A stretch of DNA of 64,000 bases from Oceanobacillus_B kapialis (GCF_042685265.1 NZ_JBHUMX010000041.1); one strand, 5' to 3'; shown: positions 33,656 through 43,265, counted from the first letter of the stretch. Numbers and translations: made by a program. Notes: generated by a model from the letters alone, not told the origin.

Positions 33656-35026
33656 ATGAAAATTTTGGAAGCGCTTAAGGAAATACTTCCTGAAGAAAGA
33701 GTATCCACAAATCATACCGTTTTAGAGCAACATAGCTCTGATGAATCCTATCATACTCCACATTTGCCAGACGTTGTTCTCTTCCCGGAAAATGCTGAAG
33801 AAGTGAGCCGAATTGTAAAGGTTGCTGACAAATTGGAGGTTCCTGTTGTCTCTTATGGGCTTGGGACGAGTCTTGAAGGAAGTATGATTCCGCATAAAGG
33901 CGGGATCATGATTGACTTCACTTTAATGAATAAGATTGTCGAGGTGCGACCAGAGGATTTTCTAGTAAGGGTACAGCCTGGAGTAACAAGGGTGCAATTG
34001 GAAAAGGAATTACGGAAATATGGCTTATTTTTCCCTGTGGATCCTGGGGCAGATGCAACGCTTGGTGGGATGGCGGCCACGAATGCAAGTGGTACGACAT
34101 CTGTGAAATACGGAATAATGCGAGATAATGTCCGAGATTTAGAGGTTGTGCTTCCGAATGGAACGATCATTCATACAGGAAATCTTGCTGCAAAGTCATC
34201 GTCTGGCTACCATCTAAATGGGTTATTTGTAGGGTCTGAAGGTACATTAGGGTGTTTTACAGAGCTGACATTAAAAGTGCATGGCATACCAGAATATAGC
34301 ATGGCGGGGAGAGCCGCTTTTGATAGCATAGATAATGCCGTGGCAGCAGTAATTAGTGTTCTTCAGGCAGGTATTCCTGTAGCAAGAGTGGAGTTGGTTG
34401 ATGAGCAATCAATCAGACAAATAAATGCGTTTAGTGAAACAGACTATAAAGAGGTACCTACCTTATTCTTTGAGTTTCATGGGAATGAAGCTGGATTAGA
34501 GCAGGATATCGCTTTTACAAAGGAAATTGTAAAGGACAGTGGCTGTAAGGAGTTTGTATTTGAATCTGACACAGCGGGAAAAAAACGCTTGTGGGAGGCA
34601 AGACATAATGCAGCCTATGCCTACCTTCACGGTAATCCTGGGAAGAAGCAGATGGTAACAGACGTTTGCTTACCTATTTCTGAATTGGCTGGTGCAATTA
34701 AGGATGCGAGAGAGGCCGTTGATTCATCAGGTCTTTTAGGAGGCATAGTCGGTCATGTTGGGGATGGAAACTATCACATTCTACTTATGGTAGATACAGA
34801 GAATCCGATGGAAATGGAAAAAGCCAGTGAGGTAAATGAACAGATTGTCCAATATGCACTTGCGAGAGGAGGAACGTGTACCGGGGAGCACGGGGTTGGT
34901 ATTGGGAAGCAAAAGTACCAGCGTAAAGAGCATGGAGAGGCGCTGGATGTCATGCAGGCCATTAAAGCAACAATCGATCCAAGAGGACTTTTTAATCCAG
35001 GAAAAGTAGTGGACATGAAATCGTAG
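33656..35026 (+). CDS. FAD-linked oxidase (D-lactate dehydrogenase/GlcD type)
   Basis: A 456-residue protein. PDVVLFPENAEEVSRIVKVA and GLGTSLEGSMIPHKGGIMID belong to the FAD-binding PCMH domain; GGMAATNASGTTSVKYG is the pyrophosphate-binding loop. The C-terminal domain holds VGHVGDGNYHILLMVD with metal-binding histidines, and GTCTGEHGVGIGKQKY. It probably oxidises D-lactate or glycolate and passes electrons to quinone or cytochrome. ATG 33656 fits AGGAG at 33640-33644; two upstream in-frame starts are too close to that site. Confidence 0.9.
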   Translation: MKILEALKEILPEERVSTNHTVLEQHSSDESYHTPHLPDVVLFPENAEEVSRIVKVADKLEVPVVSYGLGTSLEGSMIPHKGGIMIDFTLMNKIVEVRPEDFLVRVQPGVTRVQLEKELRKYGLFFPVDPGADATLGGMAATNASGTTSVKYGIMRDNVRDLEVVLPNGTIIHTGNLAAKSSSGYHLNGLFVGSEGTLGCFTELTLKVHGIPEYSMAGRAAFDSIDNAVAAVISVLQAGIPVARVELVDEQSIRQINAFSETDYKEVPTLFFEFHGNEAGLEQDIAFTKEIVKDSGCKEFVFESDTAGKKRLWEARHNAAYAYLHGNPGKKQMVTDVCLPISELAGAIKDAREAVDSSGLLGGIVGHVGDGNYHILLMVDTENPMEMEKASEVNEQIVQYALARGGTCTGEHGVGIGKQKYQRKEHGEALDVMQAIKATIDPRGLFNPGKVVDMKS

Positions 35027-35091
35027 AGTCACTCGTTTGTAAATTATGATAGATGTGAAAATGTGAATGGGATTTCAGCATATAAAATGGC

Positions 35092-35135
35092 CGGGAGATT
35101 AACCGACTAATGTGTAAATTTCGGTTAATCTCCCG
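35092..35135. terminator. Hairpin between convergent genes
   Basis: CGGGAGATTAACCGA and TCGGTTAATCTCCCG form a perfect 15-bp stem. T-tracts on either side are short, so it may work mainly as an RNA 3' end. Confidence 0.75.
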
Positions 35136-35147
35136 ACCGCTATTGTA

Positions 35148-36239
35148 CTATTTTACAGCGCTTTTTTCATTTACAATTTCAACCCAGTCGAATGGATCCT
35201 GCTCACGACCATATTGAATGCCTGTTAAAGTGTCATAAAGAGCTTTAGCAGTCTTACCTGTATTTCCTTCATTGATAAATAGATCATGTTCCTCCCAGCT
35301 TAACTGGCCAATAGGTGAGATTACTGCAGCTGTTCCAGTTCCGAAAGCTTCTTCCAGTGTCCCGCTCATGTAGGCTTCGTGCAACTCATCTAGGGACACT
35401 TTCTTTTCAATAACAGGAATATCCCAATGCTTTAAGAGTTGAATAACAGAATTTCGAGTAACACCTTCTAGTATACTACCGTTCAGTTCAGGGGTAATGA
35501 CTTCTCCATTAATTTTGAAGAACACGTTCATGCTTCCGACTTCTTCGATATACTTTTTCTCCACACCATCGAGCCAAAGTACTTGCGTGAATCCTTTTTG
35601 TGCACAGAGTTCTTGTGCTTTCAGGCTTGCAGCATAGTTTCCACCCGTTTTCGCTTCGCCTGTGCCACCTTTAACAGCACGTACATACTGATTTTCCACA
35701 GCAATCTTCACAGGATTGATGCCTTCTTTATAATAGGCACCGACTGGTGAAAGAATCACAATAAGCTTGTATTGATGGGATGGTGCTACGCCGATAAAAG
35801 GTTCTGTTGAAATAATAAATGGGCGAATGTAAAGAGAAGTTCCTTCAGATGTTGGAATCCATTCCCTATCTAAGAATACAAGTTGTTTAATGGCTTCTAG
35901 TACGAAAGCTTCATCCACTGGTGGAATACAAAGACGGTCATTAGAACGATTTAGCCGTTGAAGATTCTTCTCAGGCCGAAAAAGCTGAATATCTCCATCG
36001 GGCGTGTGATAAGCTTTTAGACCTTCAAAAACAGACTGCCCGTAGTGAAAGGTCATTGCCGAGGGGTCAATTGTTAATGGCTGATACGGCACAATCCTTG
36101 GATCATGCCAACCGACTGGCTCTGAATAATCCATGATAAACATATGGTCCGTGAAAATCCTGCCAAACTCTAATTGATCTGTTTTCGGCTTATCTTTTTT
36201 AGTTTTGCTATGATGTACTTCGACTGTCCATTCTTCCAT
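35148..36239 (-). CDS. ilvE: Branched-chain amino acid aminotransferase
   Basis: A 363-residue class IV aminotransferase of the long BCAT type. HYGQSVFEGLKAYHTPDGD, LYIRPFIISTEPFIGVAPSH, the lysine region GTGEAKTGGNYAASLKAQ and the class IV signature near EVGSMNVFFKINGEVITPEL are present. It catalyses the last step of Ile, Leu and Val synthesis and the first of their breakdown, with PLP. ATG 36239 is supported by AAGGGGATA and by homologue length; an upstream in-frame ATG lacks a site. Confidence 0.93.
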   Translation of the reverse strand: MEEWTVEVHHSKTKKDKPKTDQLEFGRIFTDHMFIMDYSEPVGWHDPRIVPYQPLTIDPSAMTFHYGQSVFEGLKAYHTPDGDIQLFRPEKNLQRLNRSNDRLCIPPVDEAFVLEAIKQLVFLDREWIPTSEGTSLYIRPFIISTEPFIGVAPSHQYKLIVILSPVGAYYKEGINPVKIAVENQYVRAVKGGTGEAKTGGNYAASLKAQELCAQKGFTQVLWLDGVEKKYIEEVGSMNVFFKINGEVITPELNGSILEGVTRNSVIQLLKHWDIPVIEKKVSLDELHEAYMSGTLEEAFGTGTAAVISPIGQLSWEEHDLFINEGNTGKTAKALYDTLTGIQYGREQDPFDWVEIVNEKSAVK

Positions 36240-36385
36240 GTCACTATCCCCTTGTGGTGAAAATTTTAATAACAATGATAAGCTATATTAAATATAAACG
36301 CAACCCTTAATTTTCGGTTTTTTCTGGATTATTATAGTGTTGTATAATGTAGGTAATCATTATACAGAAAAAAAGGAGTGATTTG

Positions 36386-37171
36386 GTGCTAAAAGCTATT
36401 ATATTTGATCTGGATGACACATTGCTTTGGGATGAAAAAAGTGTAAAAGCGGCTTTTGAGACAACCTGTCAGTTGGTGGAGAGTATGTATGGCATTAGAG
36501 CAGAAGCGTTTGAAAGCAAAGTGAGGGACATAGCCAGAGCAAAATATGCATCCTATGGTACATATTCGTATACACAAATGATTGGCATTAATCCATTTGA
36601 AGGGTTATGGGCTCAATTTCGTGATGAAGGAGAAGAATTTGGGAAGCTAAGAGAACTTGCGCCGTCCTATCAACATGAGGTATGGACTGAAGCTTTGGCA
36701 GCGTATGGAATAGAGGATGGTTCGTTTGCTTTGAAACTAGCGAAGGCTTTTCCAGAGGCCCGTAAAGCAAATGCCTTTGTGTATGAAGAAACCTTTGAGG
36801 TGCTGGATAAGTTACATGCGCAGTATCCTTTGATGCTTTTAACAAATGGCTCACCTGATTTACAACAAACTAAACTTATGCTTACACCTGAATTAAAGAA
36901 GTATTTTGAACATATTCTGATCTCTGGTTCATTTGGTAGAGGAAAGCCTGATGTTACAATTTTTGAGCATGCACTAAATTTATTAGGGTTGAAGCGTGAA
37001 GAAGCAATTATGGTGGGAGACAATTTACATACGGATATTCTTGGTGCTAGTAGGGCGGGTATTCGATCCATTTGGGTTAACCATCATGGCAAAAAGCCAG
37101 ACGAGGTCTTTCCAACGTTTGAGATAACCAGTTTAGGAGAGCTCGTTTCGTTAATAGAGGAAATTGGCTAG
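36386..37171 (+). CDS. HAD-family hydrolase
   Basis: A 261-residue HAD phosphatase. Motif I IIFDLDDTLLWD carries the nucleophile Asp, motif II is LLTNGSPDL, motif III Lys lies near GRGKPDVTIFEHAL and motif IV is MVGDNLHTDILGA. The long C1 cap (residues about 18-110) resembles YjjG/YfnB-type pyrimidine nucleotidases or L-2-haloacid dehalogenase relatives. Substrate unknown. GTG 36386 sits 7 bases after GGAG; TTG 36383 is the alternative. Confidence 0.88.
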   Translation: MLKAIIFDLDDTLLWDEKSVKAAFETTCQLVESMYGIRAEAFESKVRDIARAKYASYGTYSYTQMIGINPFEGLWAQFRDEGEEFGKLRELAPSYQHEVWTEALAAYGIEDGSFALKLAKAFPEARKANAFVYEETFEVLDKLHAQYPLMLLTNGSPDLQQTKLMLTPELKKYFEHILISGSFGRGKPDVTIFEHALNLLGLKREEAIMVGDNLHTDILGASRAGIRSIWVNHHGKKPDEVFPTFEITSLGELVSLIEEIG

Positions 37172-37183
37172 TTCCAGCCAATA

Positions 37184-37232
37184 AAAAATAGTGGGTGAAG
37201 TCATCTGTTGATGGCCTTTCCCACTATTTTTC
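37184..37232. terminator. Bidirectional terminator
   Basis: AAAAATAGTGGG and CCCACTATTTTT form the stem around a long loop, between the convergent HAD and serA genes. Confidence 0.8.
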
Positions 37233-37243
37233 GTAACAATGTA

Positions 37244-38830
37244 TTATAAATCAATGGCATTTGCCTGGTGTATTTCTTCGAGCTGTTTTAATGCTTCTAG
37301 TTCTTTTGCTTCAAGATGTTTATCAACCGTTAACATCATGACGGCATCACCACCGACTTGGGCACGATCTACTTGCATGGTCGCGATATTAATATTAAAT
37401 TGTGCGAGCAAAGATCCCATTTTTCCTATCACACCTGGTTTATCCTGATGGCGAATCATTAAAATATGTCCTTTTGGTGTCACATCCACGCTATAATGAT
37501 CCACTTGCACAATACGTGCACCAAGCCCGTTAAGTAGGGTACCTGCAACACTGCGTTTCTCTGTATTCGTAACAATTTCTACAGTAAGAAGATTGGTAAA
37601 TCCCTTTGTGGTTGTTGTTCTGTTTTCATGTATGTGAATCCCGCGTTTTTCAGCTAAATATAAAGCATTCACATCATTCACATGGTCTCCCAGATGCCGC
37701 GTTAAAAGTCCTTTTACTGTGTTTCGCGTAATGGGTGCGGTTTCTACTCCTGCTAGTTCACCAGAATAGTAAATATTCACTTCCTCGATAACGTCCTGTG
37801 TAAGGTGGATAAGAAATGATCCTAGTTTTTCTGCAAGATGGAAATAAGGTTCGATTCTGCGTAAGACTTCTTTCGGTAGGGAAGGGAGGTTCACTGGATT
37901 CTGCACGACTCCTCCTGTTAGAAACCAGATTACGTCCTGGCAGACATCTACTGCTACGTTTTCCTGAGCTTCTACTGTACTTGCACCGAGATGTGGGGTT
38001 GCCACTACTTCTGGTAGATTGAGAAGTTTATGATGATGGAATGGCTCCTCTTCAAGCACGTCCAGTGCCGCACCAGCAACTTTTCCCTCCAGGATAGCTT
38101 GATACAAGGCTTCTTCGTCGATAATTCCACCACGCGCACAATTTATAATCTGAACACCGGGCTTCATCTGCCTAAACGCTTCCTCGTTTAATAAATGTTT
38201 CGTTTCTTTCAAAAGCGGGGTATGAATAGTGATGAAGTCAGCCTTATTTAACACTTCCTTTACCGTCCCGTAGTCTATTCCGAGATGGTCTGCTTTTTCC
38301 GGAGTTAAAAATGGGTCATAGGCCATAACGTTCATACGCTGGCCTTTTGCTCTGTAAGCGACTTCAGCTCCAATTCTACCTAAACCGATTATGCCAAGTG
38401 TTTTGTTTTTTAATTCGACTCCTACATATTTCTTTCTGTCCCATTGTTGATTTTTTAAGGAATAATGGGCCTGGGGGATTTTCCGTGATAGTGCCATCAG
38501 CATGGCCATCGTATGCTCTGCTGCTGAATTCGTATTACCATTTGGTGCATTGACTACAATGATGCCGCGTTCTGTAGCCGCATTAATATCAATGTTATCA
38601 ACTCCTACACCCGCACGGCCGATGATTTTAAGATTTCCAGCACTTTCTATCAGTTGTCGGGTTACTTGTGTTTGACTTCTGACTAACAGGGCATCCGCTG
38701 TTTCAATTTTTGTAAGTAACTCATCAGAGGATAGGTCTGTTGCAAATTCATACTGCAAATTTTCTTGTTGCTCCAGCACTTGTATACCTTCTTTGCTGAG
38801 CGGATCAGTTATAAGTACATGAAACGCCAT
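37244..38830 (-). CDS. serA: D-3-phosphoglycerate dehydrogenase
   Basis: A 528-residue long-form SerA. Substrate domain with VRSQTQVTRQLIESAGNLKI and GRAGVGVDNIDINAATERGI; NAD domain TLGIIGLGRIGAEVAYRAKG; catalytic His in ATPHLGASTVEAQENVA. An intervening domain and a C-terminal ACT domain (LMIRHQDKPGVIGKMGSLLA) allow serine feedback. First step of serine synthesis. It follows the aminotransferase gene by 20 bases, so the two form an operon. Confidence 0.96.
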   Translation of the reverse strand: MAFHVLITDPLSKEGIQVLEQQENLQYEFATDLSSDELLTKIETADALLVRSQTQVTRQLIESAGNLKIIGRAGVGVDNIDINAATERGIIVVNAPNGNTNSAAEHTMAMLMALSRKIPQAHYSLKNQQWDRKKYVGVELKNKTLGIIGLGRIGAEVAYRAKGQRMNVMAYDPFLTPEKADHLGIDYGTVKEVLNKADFITIHTPLLKETKHLLNEEAFRQMKPGVQIINCARGGIIDEEALYQAILEGKVAGAALDVLEEEPFHHHKLLNLPEVVATPHLGASTVEAQENVAVDVCQDVIWFLTGGVVQNPVNLPSLPKEVLRRIEPYFHLAEKLGSFLIHLTQDVIEEVNIYYSGELAGVETAPITRNTVKGLLTRHLGDHVNDVNALYLAEKRGIHIHENRTTTTKGFTNLLTVEIVTNTEKRSVAGTLLNGLGARIVQVDHYSVDVTPKGHILMIRHQDKPGVIGKMGSLLAQFNINIATMQVDRAQVGGDAVMMLTVDKHLEAKELEALKQLEEIHQANAIDL

Positions 38831-38850
38831 CTTGGTATCTCCACCTTTCT

Positions 38851-39996
38851 TTAACTTAAATAGATTCTCTGTGCAGCTTCTACACCTTTCCCGAGTTCTA
38901 GCTGCTTACCAATTCGGACAAGTGCCACTTCAATTACACTTATCGTTTGAAGTACATCAGCAGGGGAGCAATAGCCCATATGACCAATTCGAAAGATCTG
39001 ATTTTTAAGTTGTTGTTGCCCTCCGGCGATGGTAAGTTGAAATTCTTTTTTTAACGTTTGCCTTAACGCTTCTACTTGAAAATCTGTCGGTTTCACTGCG
39101 GTTACGGTTGGTGACGCTGCGTCTTCAGGGGTGAGTAGCTCAATATGATGTGCTTTAAATGCTTCCCGAATCATTTGCATCATTAGCTTGTGTCTAGTAA
39201 ACACATTCTCCATGCCCTCTGTTTCAAATAGTCTTAAAACCTGCTCGAGGCCAAATAAGAGTGATAATGCTGGTGTGAAAGGCGTGGTGTCGTTTTGCAT
39301 GCTATTGCGGTAGCGTAAAAGATCTAAGTAAAAACGTGGAGTAGAATTGCTTTCCATGCGGTTCCACGCCCGCTTGCTTGCTGCGACGAAGGCTAATCCT
39401 GCTGGAAGCATGAATGCTTTTTGACTGCCAGTTACCAAGATGTCTATTCCCCATGCGTCCATCTTTACAGGAACAGCACCAATACAGGAAACACCATCCA
39501 CAATAAAAAGCGCATTGGAAAATTGTTGGACCACTGCCGCAAGTTCTTTTACAGGATTTAGGACACCTGTAGAAGTTTCACAATAGGTTGCAAACACGCC
39601 TTTTAGAGAGGGGTTCTGTTTTATGTACGCTTCTACCAATTGAGGGTTTATGGCTTCTCCCCATGGAGTATCCAAACGATGTACTTTTATCCCATATGCC
39701 TGACAAATCTTCACGAAGCGATCTCCGAAAGCACCTGTTACTAGAACCAAAACTTCATCACCAGGCGCCACAGTATTTACGACAGCCATTTCCAGTGCTG
39801 CTGTTCCGCTTGCTGTAAGGATGATAACATCCTCCTCTGTACCGAAGATAGGCTTTAACTTTGGGCTTAGTTGCTTTATGAGTGATTTTGCTTGTTGATC
39901 ACGATGCCCAATCATCGGTTTTCCCATCGCAAGCTGTACGCTTGGCGGAATGGGACTTGGCCCCGGTATTCTTAAAAATTGCTGGTCAGCTAACAT
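38851..39996 (-). CDS. Class V aminotransferase (serine pathway operon)
   Basis: A 381-residue PLP enzyme of the alanine/serine-glyoxylate aminotransferase group. RIPGPSPIPPSVQLAMGKPM, ILTASGTAALEMAVVNTVAP, VDGVSCIGAVPVKMDAWGID and the PLP lysine in TGSQKAFMLPAGLAF are seen. It is encoded just before serA, so it probably transaminates an intermediate of serine synthesis or glyoxylate; it is not a canonical SerC. ATG 39996 has GGGAGGAGAT upstream; a longer frame to 40086 overlaps the 5' leader. Confidence 0.88.
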   Translation of the reverse strand: MLADQQFLRIPGPSPIPPSVQLAMGKPMIGHRDQQAKSLIKQLSPKLKPIFGTEEDVIILTASGTAALEMAVVNTVAPGDEVLVLVTGAFGDRFVKICQAYGIKVHRLDTPWGEAINPQLVEAYIKQNPSLKGVFATYCETSTGVLNPVKELAAVVQQFSNALFIVDGVSCIGAVPVKMDAWGIDILVTGSQKAFMLPAGLAFVAASKRAWNRMESNSTPRFYLDLLRYRNSMQNDTTPFTPALSLLFGLEQVLRLFETEGMENVFTRHKLMMQMIREAFKAHHIELLTPEDAASPTVTAVKPTDFQVEALRQTLKKEFQLTIAGGQQQLKNQIFRIGHMGYCSPADVLQTISVIEVALVRIGKQLELGKGVEAAQRIYLS

Positions 39997-40071
39997 TTTT
40001 ATCTCCTCCCGTATTTCTAAAATCCGAACGATCCCTCTTCGTGCTTTAAATACGTTGTGTAAATATTTTTC

Positions 40072-40099
40072 AGCATAGCAGAACAATGATTATTGTCAA
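40072..40099 (-). promoter_or_regulatory. Promoter of the aminotransferase-serA operon
   Basis: On the minus strand TTGACA (40099-40094) and TATGCT (40077-40072) are separated by 16 bases, giving a leader of about 70 bases. No T-box or other riboswitch is seen in the leader. Confidence 0.7.
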
Positions 40100-40135
40100 T
40101 GAATTTAGCCAATTTAAAAAATATTTTACGTTTAT

Positions 40136-40182
40136 CCCACCTTAACTGGAAGTAAGACCGCCATCAATGAAGTCTCTATTTA
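40136..40182 (+). repeat. Palindromic intergenic repeat, copy C (internal deletion)
   Basis: The 5' end CCACCTTAACTGGAAGTAAG, followed by ACCGCCA, is joined directly to the 3' end TCAATGAAGTCTCTATTTA. About 100 central bases of the family are missing. The rest of 40183-40347 holds no gene; GAAGGAGG at 40333-40340 is the ribosome site of the next gene. Confidence 0.6.
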
Positions 40183-40347
40183 TAATTCTACAAGAATTTA
40201 TATGAGGAGAGGAGGAGACGAAATACTCTATTAAAGCCTTGAAAGAAGGATGTATACCATTTATTTATAAATTTCAAAATACACCTTGCTTTTTAAAAGA
40301 TTTGGATATAGAATAATTTTTAAAATTCTTTTGAAGGAGGTTCAGTG

Positions 40348-41787
40348 ATGGTCACATTTGTAGCATCAATCGTTTTACTACTCGTTGGTTATTTCGTTTA
40401 CGGAAAGGTGGTAGAACGAATTTTTGGCATTAATGACAAACAACGCACCCCAGCCTATACCAAAAATGACGGCTTGGATTATATGCCGATGAGCTGGTGG
40501 AAGGCAACCTTAATACAGCTTTTGAACATCGCTGGAACCGGTCCTATCTTTGGTGCGATTCTTGGGGCGCTTTATGGCCCTGTTGCATTTATATGGATTG
40601 TAGTAGGCTCTATCTTCGCAGGAGCAGTACATGACTATTTTTCTGGAATGCTTTCCCTTCGACATGGTGGTGCACAGTTTCCGAATATCGTAGGGAGGTA
40701 TTTAGGAAAATATGCTAAAACATTTATAACGCTTTTATCAATTTTGTTAATGGTTCTTGTTGCTGCTGCCTTTACTGCAGCTCCGGCACAGCTGATTTCC
40801 CAGCTAACACCACTAAGTTTTATGGCTTGTTTGGTCATTATATTTGCTTACTTCTTACTAGCAACCGTGTTACCGGTAAATAAAATAATCGGGAGAATTT
40901 ACCCTGTTTTTGGGGGCATCTTAATTTTCATGGCTGTTTCGATTGGAATTGGGATCTTCTTCTTTGATAACCCTGTTCCAAACCTTACTTTACAAAACTT
41001 GCATCCTGGTGAGATGCCAATCTGGCCATTATTAATGGTAACAATCTCCTGTGGAGCGATTTCCGGATTTCATAGCACCCAAAGCCCGATTCTTGCCAGA
41101 ACCTTAAAGAAAGAAAGTGAAGGTCGAAAGGTATTTTATGGCGCAATGATCAGTGAGGGGGTTATTGCACTAGTTTGGGCTGCAGCAGGTATGGCATTTT
41201 TCAATGGCACACCTGGTTTGCAGGAAGCATTGAACGCGGGTGGCCCATCTGCTGTCGTAAATGAAATTAGTACATCCACGCTTGGGGCGTTCGGAGGTAT
41301 TTTAGCTATACTAGGAGTTATTATACTACCTATTACAACTGGAGATACGGCACTACGTTCTTCTAGAATGATGCTTGGGGAATTGATACATCAACTTACG
41401 AAATGGAAAGTATCAGGAAAGAAAGCTGTTGCTTTACTTGTTATTCCTGTCGCCATTCCAGCATTTTTATTATCTACCATAGACTATAGCTTCTTGTGGC
41501 GCTATGTAGGCTGGTCTAATCAAGTAGTGGCCACTTTTATGCTATGGACGGGTGCAATGTATTTACTGAAGAACCACAAATTTCACTGGATTTGTAGTGT
41601 GCCCGCCCTGTTTATGACAGGAGTAGTCAGCACATACATTTTCTATGCACCTGAAGGCTTCCAAATGGATTATGTCCTTTCTATGGTATTAGGGGGAATG
41701 ATTTGGGCGGTTGTTTTCATTTGGTTCATCGTAAAGATTTTCAAGCGAAGGACAACTACAAAGCTGGAAACATCATATGCAAGCTAA
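40348..41787 (+). CDS. CstA-family carbon starvation protein (peptide/pyruvate transporter type)
   Basis: A 479-residue membrane protein with about 13 spans. LVGYFVYGKVVERIFGI, YMPMSWWKATLIQLLNIAGT, GPIFGAILGALYGPVAFIWI and SGFHSTQSPILARTLKKESE are CstA signatures. It is much shorter than E. coli CstA (about 700 residues) and corresponds to the short Gram-positive form. Members take up pyruvate or peptides. ATG 40348 is chosen, with AAGGAGG 7 bases upstream; GTG 40345 is possible. Confidence 0.9.
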   Translation: MVTFVASIVLLLVGYFVYGKVVERIFGINDKQRTPAYTKNDGLDYMPMSWWKATLIQLLNIAGTGPIFGAILGALYGPVAFIWIVVGSIFAGAVHDYFSGMLSLRHGGAQFPNIVGRYLGKYAKTFITLLSILLMVLVAAAFTAAPAQLISQLTPLSFMACLVIIFAYFLLATVLPVNKIIGRIYPVFGGILIFMAVSIGIGIFFFDNPVPNLTLQNLHPGEMPIWPLLMVTISCGAISGFHSTQSPILARTLKKESEGRKVFYGAMISEGVIALVWAAAGMAFFNGTPGLQEALNAGGPSAVVNEISTSTLGAFGGILAILGVIILPITTGDTALRSSRMMLGELIHQLTKWKVSGKKAVALLVIPVAIPAFLLSTIDYSFLWRYVGWSNQVVATFMLWTGAMYLLKNHKFHWICSVPALFMTGVVSTYIFYAPEGFQMDYVLSMVLGGMIWAVVFIWFIVKIFKRRTTTKLETSYAS

Positions 41788-41839
41788 GTGATATAGCGAC
41801 TAGCAAGTTTTCTATGAATCGATTAGAAAACTAGCAAAT

Positions 41840-41874
41840 AAAAACCATGAATCCGGTTAGATTCATGGTTTTTT
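41840..41874 (+). terminator. Terminator after the CstA-like gene
   Basis: AAAACCATGAATC and GATTCATGGTTTT form a perfect stem followed by TT. Confidence 0.87.
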
Positions 41875-41936
41875 GATGAATATTTTTCAGGCTTTTTGGT
41901 CTTCTATGACACAGATGATTTCTACAACTTTTATCA

Positions 41937-42024
41937 CGCCTATACTCAACTATAGGTTCGTTCTGTTTAATTAACATTTGTAAGGGGGAAAGTGGGAAAT
42001 CCCCACCCAATGATGTTTCACTTT
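41937..42024 (+). repeat. Palindromic intergenic repeat, copy D (5' hairpin lost)
   Basis: CACGCCT at the 5' end leads straight to TCAACTATAGGTTCGTTCTG, TTAACATTTG and the 3' hairpin (GGGGAAAGTGGGAAATCCCC), ending AATGATGTTTCACTTTAT. The inner 5' hairpin is missing. The other bases of the 359-base interval 41788-42146 hold only the terminator above. Confidence 0.75.
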
Positions 42025-42146
42025 ATGAGCGCAACTCTTTATTAAAAAATTGCTACGTAAAATTTTCTAAAACTTGGCTAGAGTGATAAAATTAGCTGGG
42101 TGTAGGAAAGATATAGATGAACAGCTTAGAAAGGAACGGGCAACGA

Positions 42147-43214
42147 ATGAAGAAAATCTTACAAATAGCTGGAGCGTATATTGGAGTCATTGTTGGCGCC
42201 GGCTTCGCATCTGGACAAGAAGTGTTACAATTTTTTACAGCTTTCGGTTGGTATGGTCTTGCTGGAACAGTCATTTCCACAATTCTATTTGCTTTTTTAG
42301 GGATGCATGTACTTCAACTTGGACATCACATGCAGACCACCTCGCATAAAGTGGTTATTTATCAAATTTGCGGCAAATACATTGGCTTTTTAGTCGATAT
42401 CATTTTAACCTTTTTCTTATTCGGGGTAGCCGTTATCATGATTGCAGGAAGCGGTTCTATTTTTGAACAGCAGTTTGGGATTTCCGCTAGTTTAGGAAAC
42501 TTTATTCTAACTCTACTAGTGATCGTAACACTGTGCTTAAATGTGAAAAAGATCATTTCTGTCATAAGTTTGATAACGCCATATTTGTTTTTGCTAATGT
42601 TTATTATTGTCGGCTTTTCACTTTTCAATAGCGACCTTAATATAAATCAAATGAATGCGATCGCGAATTCACAAACCGCTGCTGCATCTAATTGGTTTGT
42701 CAGTGCTGCTTTATATGTTTCCTTTAATATTGTACTTGCATTTTCAATGCTTGTTGTGATGGGTTCGCAGGAAAAAGGAATACGAGAAATTTCCATAGGC
42801 GGACTGTTAGGAGGACTTGGACTCGGTATTTTATTGTTCATTATTAACATTGGATTGTTTTTCAATATTGATCGGGTACTAACTGTTGATATGCCAACGC
42901 TTTTACTTGCATCGGAAATCTCACCAATTGTAGGGATCCTTATGTCGATTGCTTTACTGGGTATGATTTTTAATACGGCAGTGGGCATGTTGTATACTTT
43001 TACAACAAGATTTATTAAACCAGAAAAGCCATCATTTAAGACGATGGTGGTTATTGTGAGCCTTCTAGCATTTGCTTCAAGCTTTGTAGGCTTTACCAAG
43101 CTTGTGAATACATTATATCCCTTTACAGGGTACCTAGGATTTGCGCTTGTGATCGCCATTATCGTTTCATGGATAACATGGAAAAGAAGAGGGACGTTAA
43201 GCTCGGAAGGTTAA
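42147..43214 (+). CDS. YkvI-family membrane transporter
   Basis: A 355-residue protein with about ten spans. MKKILQIAGAYIGVIVGAGF and ASGQEVLQFFTAFG match the YkvI family, related to APC-fold amino acid carriers. SGSIFEQQFGI and LGMIFNTAVGMLYTF are further family segments. Substrate unknown. Homologues begin at MKKxLQIAG, hence ATG 42147 with AAGGA upstream; ATG 42117 also has a fair site (AGGAAAG) and would add ten residues. Confidence 0.82.
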   Translation: MKKILQIAGAYIGVIVGAGFASGQEVLQFFTAFGWYGLAGTVISTILFAFLGMHVLQLGHHMQTTSHKVVIYQICGKYIGFLVDIILTFFLFGVAVIMIAGSGSIFEQQFGISASLGNFILTLLVIVTLCLNVKKIISVISLITPYLFLLMFIIVGFSLFNSDLNINQMNAIANSQTAAASNWFVSAALYVSFNIVLAFSMLVVMGSQEKGIREISIGGLLGGLGLGILLFIINIGLFFNIDRVLTVDMPTLLLASEISPIVGILMSIALLGMIFNTAVGMLYTFTTRFIKPEKPSFKTMVVIVSLLAFASSFVGFTKLVNTLYPFTGYLGFALVIAIIVSWITWKRRGTLSSEG

Positions 43215-43224
43215 AAAAGCTACT

Positions 43225-43265
43225 AAAAGACGAATTGCTTTCATCATAGCAATTCGTCTTTTTAG
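43225..43265 (+). terminator. Terminator after the YkvI-like gene
   Basis: AAAAGACGAATTGC and GCAATTCGTCTTTT form a 14-bp perfect stem. Confidence 0.88.

Noticed and set aside
39997..40086. T-box or serine riboswitch in the serA operon leader
   Set aside because: The leader is only about 70-90 bases and has no T-box core motif or terminator pair.
42647..43159. 170-residue minus-strand frame opposite the YkvI-like gene
   Set aside because: Its sequence is the complement of membrane-helix codons and shows no domain or start signal.
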